A DNA stretch of 6,937 bases. It comes from Bacilli bacterium. GTDB taxonomy: Bacteria > Bacillota_I > Bacilli_A > RF39 > UBA660. The position numbers were made by a program, and so were the translations under genes. Positions 1 to 4,377 of this stretch are shown piece by piece (the stretch's first letter is position 1; every line of letters begins with the position of its first letter). The notes beneath the pieces are model-generated. The model was not told the origin of the DNA, did no database searches, and worked only from the letters and a program-made list of their open reading frames with translations. The stretch spans positions 1-6,937 of the forward strand of contig JAFPMR010000042.1 in NCBI GenBank assembly GCA_017411235.1, written 5' to 3'.

Positions 1-680
1 AAGAGAAAGCTAAAATAAGTATTTTTACTAGTAATAAAGGTAAGACATATTTAAAACTTGTTAAGAGTATAATTAGGTCAATATTTATTATTTTAACTGT
101 CTTAATTATTTTACAAGTTAATGGTGTTAACGTTAGTTCTGTTCTAGCAGGAGTTGGAATCTTTGGTGTTATTTTTGGTTTAGCAATACAAGACTGGTTA
201 AAAGATATTATTAGAGGTAGTAGTATTATTTCTGATGATTATTTTAAAGTTGGTGATATTGTTAAATATCGTACCATGGAAGGTAAAGTCTTAGCTATTG
301 GACTTAAAACAACTAAGATTAAAGATTTAAGAACAAGTAATGTTGTTTCTATTGCTAATAGAAATATTGATGAGGTAGAGGTAGTATCTGATTTTGTTTA
401 TGTAAAGATACCTATGCCATATGAAGTTAAATTAAAACAAGCTGAGAAAGCAGTAGATGATATTTTAAAACTAATTAGTGAAAACGATAATGTTAAGAAT
501 TGTAGATATTTAGGAGTTAATGAACTTGCTGATAGTGCAATTGAATATTTGGTAGAAGTTACATGTAATCCAGAGAAGAAATTGCAAGCAAGAAGAGATG
601 CTATTAGATCTATTTTAGAAGGCTTAGAAGCTAATAAAATTGATGTACCATATACACAAATTGATATTCATAATAAGTAG
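1..680 (+). CDS. MscS-family mechanosensitive channel, 3' part (5' end outside window)
   Basis: The frame is open from the window edge (first full codon at position 3) to TAG at 678-680, giving 225 residues; the start lies upstream. An ATG at 276 is an internal methionine (residue 92), because the family match continues well before it. Visible parts are a hydrophobic helix (about residues 22-38), then the pore-lining TM3-like helix (about 43-71) with the Gly/Ala-rich stretch SSVLAGVGIFGVIFGLAIQD typical of MscS. Next come the FKVGDIV beta-domain entry (81-87), the GKVLAIGLKTTKIKD strands and an alpha/beta C-terminal domain. MscS channels open under membrane tension and release solutes during hypo-osmotic shock. 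The family assignment is firm, but which of the several MscS-like subfamilies it belongs to (for example YkuT-like) cannot be settled without the N-terminus. No strong T-tract terminator follows. Confidence 0.93.
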   Translation, partial: EKAKISIFTSNKGKTYLKLVKSIIRSIFIILTVLIILQVNGVNVSSVLAGVGIFGVIFGLAIQDWLKDIIRGSSIISDDYFKVGDIVKYRTMEGKVLAIGLKTTKIKDLRTSNVVSIANRNIDEVEVVSDFVYVKIPMPYEVKLKQAEKAVDDILKLISENDNVKNCRYLGVNELADSAIEYLVEVTCNPEKKLQARRDAIRSILEGLEANKIDVPYTQIDIHNK

Positions 681-686
681 CAAATA

Positions 687-741
687 ATCTTTGCTATAGA
701 AGAGCAAAGATACTTTGCTCGACATTTTAATAATCTTCGCT
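687..741. repeat. Cluster of inverted and direct CTTTGCT half-sites upstream of the XRE gene
   Basis: ATCTTTGCT (687-695) and AGCAAAGAT (703-711) form a perfect 9-bp inverted repeat with a 7-nt centre. GAGCAAAG (702-709) also forms a perfect 8-bp inverted repeat with CTTTGCTC (713-720) across 3 nt. A near copy, ATCTTCGCT with one mismatch, lies at 733-741. As RNA the first two pairings exclude each other. As DNA this is a row of half-sites of the kind bound by XRE dimers, next to an XRE gene. The 702-720 hairpin could also be a weak terminator for the channel gene, but only a short TTTT follows (725-728). The repeat is certain; its role is inferred. Confidence 0.6.
692..700 (+). promoter_or_regulatory. 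Possible extended -10 of the XRE gene
   Basis: TGCTATAGA matches an extended -10 (TGN followed by TATAGA, 695-700) and lies in the middle of the inverted repeat 687-711, where bound repressor would block it. There is no recognisable -35 at the right distance and no T-run before it, unlike the other promoters in this window. The call is tentative; the gene may instead be read through from the channel gene. Confidence 0.3.
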
Positions 742-770
742 TTAAAATTTATTATAGAAAGGGCAATGAA

Positions 771-1550
771 ATGGAAATAGGTAAGAATATACAAAAAATA
801 AGAAGTGATAATAAACTTACACAAGACGATTTAGCAGAAAAATATTTTGTTACACGTCAAACTATTTCTAATTGGGAGAACGGAAAAAGTTATCCTGATT
901 TAGAAACATTAGTAAAGATTAGTGATGATTTTAAAATTTCATTAGATAAGTTATTAAAGGAGGATTATGAAATGGTAAAAAGTATTTCTAAAACACAAAA
1001 AGAGTATAGAAAGGTTAATACTTATAAATTAATATTAAAATTTGTATTGGTTATTGCAGTTGGATTAGTATTATTTCCGTTAGTAGAATATATCGGATGT
1101 AAGATTAATCATTGTAAATTTGTCTATTTATTTCAATATATATTGTATCCGTTTATAGCAGGATTTGTTATTCTTGTTTTAAATATGTTACCTATAAAAG
1201 ATAAGATAAAGAAAATAGGTTTAATGTGTGTTATTGCAGTTTTATTTGTAGTATCAATTGTTTTCTATTTTAAGAAAGATTTTAGATTTGAAGTTGCCTT
1301 GTCTGATTATGATTTGGTAGAAGATATAAATATTAATGGTCTTTTAACTAACAATTCTAATTTCTTACAACTAGAAGAACCTCGTACTTTGATGTTATAT
1401 AAGGAAGATGATGGATCATTTCATTTAATTATTAAAGATTGTAGAAATATAACAAGAACTATTGTCTTTGTTGATGATAATGATAATTATTATCGACTAA
1501 AATATACAATTAGCAAAGATGGTAAAATCAGTTTAGAAAGAACTGAATAA
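771..1550 (+). CDS. XRE-type HTH regulator fused to three membrane helices and a C-terminal domain
   Basis: The 259-residue protein opens with a classic Cro/C1-type HTH (about residues 5-62); TQDDLAEKYFVTRQTISNWE at 17-36 is the helix-turn-helix core, followed by NGKSYPDLETL. Three hydrophobic helices follow at about 85-107, 116-140 and 148-168. The Lys-rich loop KDKIKK (143-148) between the second and third favours a cytoplasmic side there, so the HTH is inside and the C-terminal 90 residues outside. That tail looks beta-rich and I do not recognise it. Two cysteines (110 and 115) sit in the short predicted outer loop. Start ATG 771 has GAAAGGG at 757-763; an ATG at 766 is out of frame. The protein probably regulates transcription from the membrane in response to an envelope signal (inference). 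HTH identity is firm; target and ligand are unknown. Confidence 0.88.
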   Translation: MEIGKNIQKIRSDNKLTQDDLAEKYFVTRQTISNWENGKSYPDLETLVKISDDFKISLDKLLKEDYEMVKSISKTQKEYRKVNTYKLILKFVLVIAVGLVLFPLVEYIGCKINHCKFVYLFQYILYPFIAGFVILVLNMLPIKDKIKKIGLMCVIAVLFVVSIVFYFKKDFRFEVALSDYDLVEDININGLLTNNSNFLQLEEPRTLMLYKEDDGSFHLIIKDCRNITRTIVFVDDNDNYYRLKYTISKDGKISLERTE

Positions 1551-1574
1551 GAAGAGAGAATCCTCTCTTTTTTT
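1549..1574 (+). terminator. Intrinsic terminator of the XRE gene
   Basis: Stem AAGAGAG (1552-1558) pairs with CTCTCTT (1563-1569) across the loop AATC; the T-run continues to 1574. The pairing can be extended by a G-U pair into the last two bases of the TAA stop codon (1548-1550). The T-run is directly followed by the next promoter. Confidence 0.88.
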
Positions 1575-1575
1575 A

Positions 1576-1584
1576 TGTTATAAT
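1576..1584 (+). promoter_or_regulatory. Extended -10 promoter of the hydrolase-GNAT operon
   Basis: TGTTATAAT is a perfect extended -10 (TG, one base, TATAAT at 1579-1584). It lies one base after the terminator T-run, and the -35 position falls inside the terminator hairpin with no TTGACA-like sequence. The expected start near 1591 leaves a leader of about 11 nt, with the ribosome binding site GAGATGAT (1591-1598) almost at its 5' end. Confidence 0.8.
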
Positions 1585-1601
1585 TTTAATGAGATGATTA
1601 T

Positions 1602-2297
1602 ATGAAAAACAAGTATGTTATTATGCTTATTGTTATTTTACTTTTAATATCAAGTGTGTTCTTTTATTTAAGTTCTTATTATAGAGCGATTGATGTAGAA
1701 GAATATTTAAAGAGTGATGAATTAGTTGAAGTAAAAGAAGATAGTAATGGATATTTATTTGATGGTATTGGCGAAGATACTTTATTAATTTTTTATACTG
1801 GTGGAAAAGTAGAATTTACTTCTTATGCTCCATTAATGAATAGATTAGCTAAAGAGGGTGTCGATACTTATTTAGTTAGAATACCTTTTAATCTTGCTAT
1901 ATTTGATTCTAATGCAGCAGATAAAGTTATTAGGAATTATAAATATGATAATTATTATATAGGTGGTCATTCATTAGGTGGCGCTATGGCTGCTAATTAT
2001 GCTAGTAAACACGAAGTTAAAGGTTTAATTCTATTAGCAGCTTATTCTACTAAGAAAGTAGATTGTAGAGTATTAAGTATCTATGGTAGTAATGATGGAG
2101 TTTTGAATATGGATAAATACTATGAAAATAAAAAGAATTTACCAGATGATACTCTTGAAGTAAAAATAGAAGGTGGTAACCATGCTTATTTTGGTAACTA
2201 TGGTGAACAAAAGAAGGATGGTAAAGCATCTATTAGTAGAGATGGTCAACAAGAGATTACAGCTATAAAAATAATTGATTTTATTAGGGAGAATTAG
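1602..2297 (+). CDS. Membrane-anchored alpha/beta hydrolase
   Basis: The 231-residue protein starts with one hydrophobic segment (about 5-24) after Lys2 and Lys4, so it is probably an N-terminal membrane anchor with the enzyme domain outside. The alpha/beta-hydrolase signature is complete: the nucleophile elbow GHSLGG with Ser124, the acid in YGSNDGV with Asp165, and the base in GGNHAYFGNYGEQ with His194. The YTGG segment (65-68) may form the oxyanion hole. The GGNHAxFGxYG tail is typical of small Abhydrolase_5-like proteins of Gram-positive bacteria. Substrate is unknown; an ester or thioester hydrolase is likely. It is the first gene of a three-gene operon, with TAG just 3 nt before the next start. 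The weak SD GAGATGAT supports ATG 1602; an ATG at 1594 is out of frame. Confidence 0.9.
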   Translation: MKNKYVIMLIVILLLISSVFFYLSSYYRAIDVEEYLKSDELVEVKEDSNGYLFDGIGEDTLLIFYTGGKVEFTSYAPLMNRLAKEGVDTYLVRIPFNLAIFDSNAADKVIRNYKYDNYYIGGHSLGGAMAANYASKHEVKGLILLAAYSTKKVDCRVLSIYGSNDGVLNMDKYYENKKNLPDDTLEVKIEGGNHAYFGNYGEQKKDGKASISRDGQQEITAIKIIDFIREN

Positions 2298-2300
2298 ATA

Positions 2301-2807
2301 ATGAGTTTAAGTTTATATGTACCTAAACTAGAAGATTATTGGTATGAAGAAAAAGTAGAAAAAGATCCTTTGACAATGAGTTATAATGCCGGTTATGAGG
2401 TTTCTTATTATGGTTATCATTATGATACTGGTTGTATAGATTTTCCTAAATCCAGATGGGAAGAAGTATATAATAAGAGAGTTAAAGAGAAGAGATATTT
2501 TGCTTATATAAAAGATGATGATAAATATGTTGGATATGTTAATTATCAATTAGTTGATGATAGATATGAGTGTGGTGTAGTTATAGAACATCAATATCGT
2601 GGTAAAGGATATGCTAAAGAAGCTTTAAAACTTTTATGTAATGAAGCAAAAAAGAATGGTGTCTTGGAATTATATGATAATTTTGAAATAGATAGAGAGC
2701 ATACTTTAGACTTGTTTAAAGATGTTGGATTTGTAGTAGTAGAAGAACAAACATGGAATAAGTTTGGTAAAGAAGTAAAAGGAGTTTTAGTTAAAAAGAC
2801 TTTATAA
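2301..2807 (+). CDS. GNAT-family N-acetyltransferase (first of two)
   Basis: The 168-residue protein has the acetyl-CoA pyrophosphate-binding motif A at QYRGKGYAKEALKLL (98-112, pattern Q/R-x-x-G-x-G/A). The preceding strand is ECGVVIEHQ, and the later LFKDVGF (138-144) is the usual motif B end. The N-terminal part, with SYNAGYEVSYYGYHYDTGC (27-45), is a recurring signature in a group of clostridial GNATs, but I know of no proven substrate for it. The cytoplasmic enzyme would transfer an acetyl group to an amine. Its ribosome binding site AGGGAG (2286-2291) lies inside the end of the hydrolase gene, and the 3-nt spacing suggests translational coupling. The family is firm; the substrate is open. 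Confidence 0.9.
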   Translation: MSLSLYVPKLEDYWYEEKVEKDPLTMSYNAGYEVSYYGYHYDTGCIDFPKSRWEEVYNKRVKEKRYFAYIKDDDKYVGYVNYQLVDDRYECGVVIEHQYRGKGYAKEALKLLCNEAKKNGVLELYDNFEIDREHTLDLFKDVGFVVVEEQTWNKFGKEVKGVLVKKTL

Positions 2808-2823
2808 CAATTGGGGTGAAAGT

Positions 2824-3423
2824 ATGAATAATTTAGGTAGTAGAACAATAGAAACAGAAAAGTTAATATTAAAAGCACAAACTATGGATGAACAAGAATA
2901 TCTATGGAGTGTTTTAATGATGCCAAAAGTTAATAAATATTATTTAACTGTACCAATATTTTTAAGAGAAAAGTTAAAAGATTGGAATAAACAAAAAGAG
3001 TATTATCAAGATGAAATGAAGCATGCTAATGATGTAGATGTTTATAAATGGAGTATGTTTTTAAAAGATACTGGGGAATGTATTGGTAGAGTTACTTGCC
3101 AAGAATCAGATGTTTCTGATCCTGCTATTAGAGATGTTGGATGGTATATTGATCCTAAATATCAGGGTTTCGGATATGGGACTGAAGCTGCTAAAGCAAT
3201 GATTGAATACATGTTTAATGAAGTAGGTATCAATGAAATAAGAACAGGTGCTGCTGTAATTAATTCTGCTTCTTGGAGAATAATGGAAAAACTAGGATTT
3301 GTAAGAACGGATAATACTAAAATGGTTCAATATACATATCTAGATGAACCAGTGGAGGTTTATCAATATTTATTAACGAAAGAAATGTTTTATGATTTTA
3401 ATAATAAAAAAGTATTAAAGTAG
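2824..3423 (+). CDS. GNAT-family N-acetyltransferase, RimJ/RimL-like (second)
   Basis: The 199-residue protein has the long-form GNAT layout of the RimJ/RimL (Acetyltransf_3-like) group. TIETEKLILKAQTMDE near the start matches the usual T-x-R/K-L-x-L-R opening. WSMFLKDTGECIGRV (76-90) gives the central strands. DVGWYIDPKYQGFGYGTEAA (104-123) holds motif A with Q114-G-F-G-Y-G119, and NSASWRIMEKLGF (147-159) is the conserved motif B with its N-x-x-S and LGF. The group acetylates ribosomal-protein N-termini, antibiotics or other small amines; which applies here is not visible. It shares little sequence with the upstream GNAT, so it is not a recent tandem duplicate. SD GGGGTGA at 2813-2819 fits ATG 2824. 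Its last codons form the 5' arm of the operon terminator. Confidence 0.9.
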   Translation: MNNLGSRTIETEKLILKAQTMDEQEYLWSVLMMPKVNKYYLTVPIFLREKLKDWNKQKEYYQDEMKHANDVDVYKWSMFLKDTGECIGRVTCQESDVSDPAIRDVGWYIDPKYQGFGYGTEAAKAMIEYMFNEVGINEIRTGAAVINSASWRIMEKLGFVRTDNTKMVQYTYLDEPVEVYQYLLTKEMFYDFNNKKVLK

Positions 3424-3441
3424 ATAAATATCTACTTTTTT
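3417..3441 (+). terminator. Intrinsic terminator of the hydrolase-GNAT operon, enclosing the stop codon
   Basis: AAAGTAGAT (3417-3425) pairs perfectly with ATCTACTTT (3430-3438) across a 4-nt loop, followed by a T-run to 3441. The final Lys codon and the TAG stop (3421-3423) are inside the 5' arm, so a ribosome finishing the gene would cover the hairpin. Confidence 0.85.
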
Positions 3442-3442
3442 A

Positions 3443-3451
3443 TGTTATACT
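3443..3451 (+). promoter_or_regulatory. Extended -10 promoter of the HAD phosphatase gene
   Basis: TGTTATACT is an extended -10 (TATACT 3446-3451), immediately after the terminator T-run. No -35 is visible, since that position falls in the terminator. Transcription should begin near 3458, leaving a leader of about 17 nt to ATG 3475. A small dyad TACTG-ATA-CAGTA (3448-3460) covers the start region but is short enough to be chance. Confidence 0.75.
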
Positions 3452-3462
3452 GATACAGTAAT

Positions 3463-3477
3463 AGGATGATTTGTATG
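3463..3477 (+). promoter_or_regulatory. Ribosome binding site that places the HAD start at 3475
   Basis: AGGATGAT (3463-3470) resembles the AGGAGGTGAT consensus and lies 8 nt from AGGA to ATG 3475. The in-frame ATG at 3466 overlaps this site itself, has no SD of its own and would be only about 8 nt from the predicted transcript start. The downstream start is therefore preferred. Confidence 0.75.
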
Positions 3478-4278
3478 GAAAATATTAAATGTATATTTTT
3501 AGATATAGATGGAACTGTTGATAATAAGAAAAGAATCACACCACCATTTACTAGAGAGATACTAGGAAGACTAAAAGAAAAGGATATTCTAGCAGTTATA
3601 TGTTCTGGTAGAATGACTAGTTATGCAGTAAACAAAAGTTTTAAAGCTAATTGTAGTAATTATGTTATTGCTGATAATGGATCTGTTGTTTATGATTATC
3701 TAAATAAAAAAGTAATCTTTGAGTCAGTATTTCCAAAAGAATTATGTTCAACCATTGGAGAGATTTGTAAAGAGAGTAAAGTAGAATGTCTATTCAATAT
3801 TATTGATGGTTGTTATAGATATGGTGATTATAATTATCATAAGTTTAAAAGAGGAAGAAAGACTACAAATATAAAGAAGATTAAAGAGAACATTACTCAA
3901 ATTATTATTAGTAGTATTTTTATTGAAGATATGATTAAGGTTAGAGATGCTATTTTAGAATTGGGTAATGTACAAGTATCTAATACTAATATGGGTAAAG
4001 ATTTACTTTTGGGAAAAGCTTATTACTGTGATTTAAATATTGTAGGTAATTCTAAAGGAAAAGCTGTATTAGAATTAATAAAATACTTAAATATTAAACA
4101 AGAAGAAACAATGTGCTTTGGAGATTCAATGAATGATTTATCAATGTTTAATGCTTGTCATTATAAGGTCGCTATGAAAAATGCAAGTGATGAATTAAAA
4201 AGTATTGCTGATTATATTACCGAAGACGATAATAATAATGATGGTGTCGGTAAATTTATTGAAAAGAATATATTATAA
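3475..4278 (+). CDS. Cof-type HAD-superfamily phosphatase (class IIB)
   Basis: The 267-residue protein has all four HAD motifs. Motif I is DIDGT (10-14) with nucleophile Asp10 and acid/base Asp12. Motif II is the Ser in CSGR (Ser44). The motif III Lys is in NSKGKAV (Lys194). Motif IV is GDSMND (216-221) with the Mg-binding acidic residues. The ADNGS stretch (66-70), the mid-protein cap insertion and the DGVGKFIE ending are typical of Cof/YidA-like class IIB enzymes, which dephosphorylate sugar phosphates, FMN, PLP and similar metabolites in the cytoplasm. The exact substrate cannot be read from sequence. The start at 3475 leaves MENIKCIFLD directly before the first catalytic Asp, the usual spacing. 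The gene stands alone between its own promoter and terminator. Confidence 0.94.
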   Translation: MENIKCIFLDIDGTVDNKKRITPPFTREILGRLKEKDILAVICSGRMTSYAVNKSFKANCSNYVIADNGSVVYDYLNKKVIFESVFPKELCSTIGEICKESKVECLFNIIDGCYRYGDYNYHKFKRGRKTTNIKKIKENITQIIISSIFIEDMIKVRDAILELGNVQVSNTNMGKDLLLGKAYYCDLNIVGNSKGKAVLELIKYLNIKQEETMCFGDSMNDLSMFNACHYKVAMKNASDELKSIADYITEDDNNNDGVGKFIEKNIL

Positions 4279-4307
4279 GAAGATAGATTGGTAAATCTAT
4301 CTTTTTT
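4277..4307 (+). terminator. Intrinsic terminator of the HAD phosphatase gene
   Basis: AAGATAGATT (4280-4289) pairs perfectly with AATCTATCTT (4294-4303) across the loop GGTA, with T-run 4302-4307. The stem can extend through a G-U pair into the TAA stop (4276-4278). This is the longest perfect stem of the four terminators. Confidence 0.92.
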
Positions 4308-4324
4308 AATACTATTAACAAGAA

Positions 4325-4353
4325 TTGACAACTTCATTAATTAATGCTATTAA
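4325..4353 (+). promoter_or_regulatory. Sigma-A-type promoter of the muramidase gene
   Basis: A consensus TTGACA -35 (4325-4330) and a TATTAA -10 (4348-4353) are separated by exactly 17 nt, with an extended TGC before the -10. This is the only promoter here with a recognisable -35. The spacer holds the 12-bp perfect palindrome CATTAATTAATG (4335-4346). Transcription should start near 4360, about 18 nt before ATG 4378, whose SD is GAGGGG at 4366-4371. Confidence 0.82.
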
Positions 4354-4377
4354 TAGATACTCAATGAGGGGTTTACA

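Noticed and set aside
276..680. Reading the channel gene as a complete 134-residue soluble protein from ATG 276
   Set aside because: The same frame is open to the window edge and the upstream residues encode the MscS pore helix, so this ATG is internal.
702..720. Hairpin as a strong intrinsic terminator of the channel gene
   Set aside because: The stem is perfect, but only TTTT follows, starting 5 nt after the stem, unlike the T-runs of 6-8 directly after the other four stems; kept only as a possibility within the repeat feature.
624..824. Minus-strand open frame of 66 codons across the spacer before the XRE gene
   Set aside because: It runs antisense over the ends of two well-supported genes and the half-site cluster, has a low-complexity Ile/Phe/Tyr-rich product and no family resemblance; A+T-rich DNA readily gives such frames.
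2328..2878. Two minus-strand open frames (2328-2549 and 2591-2878) opposite the GNAT genes
   Set aside because: Both are shadows of firmly identified acetyltransferase genes; the products are Ile/Phe/Ser-rich with no domain and no credible promoter or SD.
2301..3423. The two GNAT genes as a recent tandem duplication
   Set aside because: They differ in length, N-terminal region and motif A/B sequence, and only generic GNAT features are shared.
3448..3460. Dyad TACTG-ATA-CAGTA over the HAD transcription start as an operator
   Set aside because: Five-bp arms are too short in this base composition and no regulator is adjacent.
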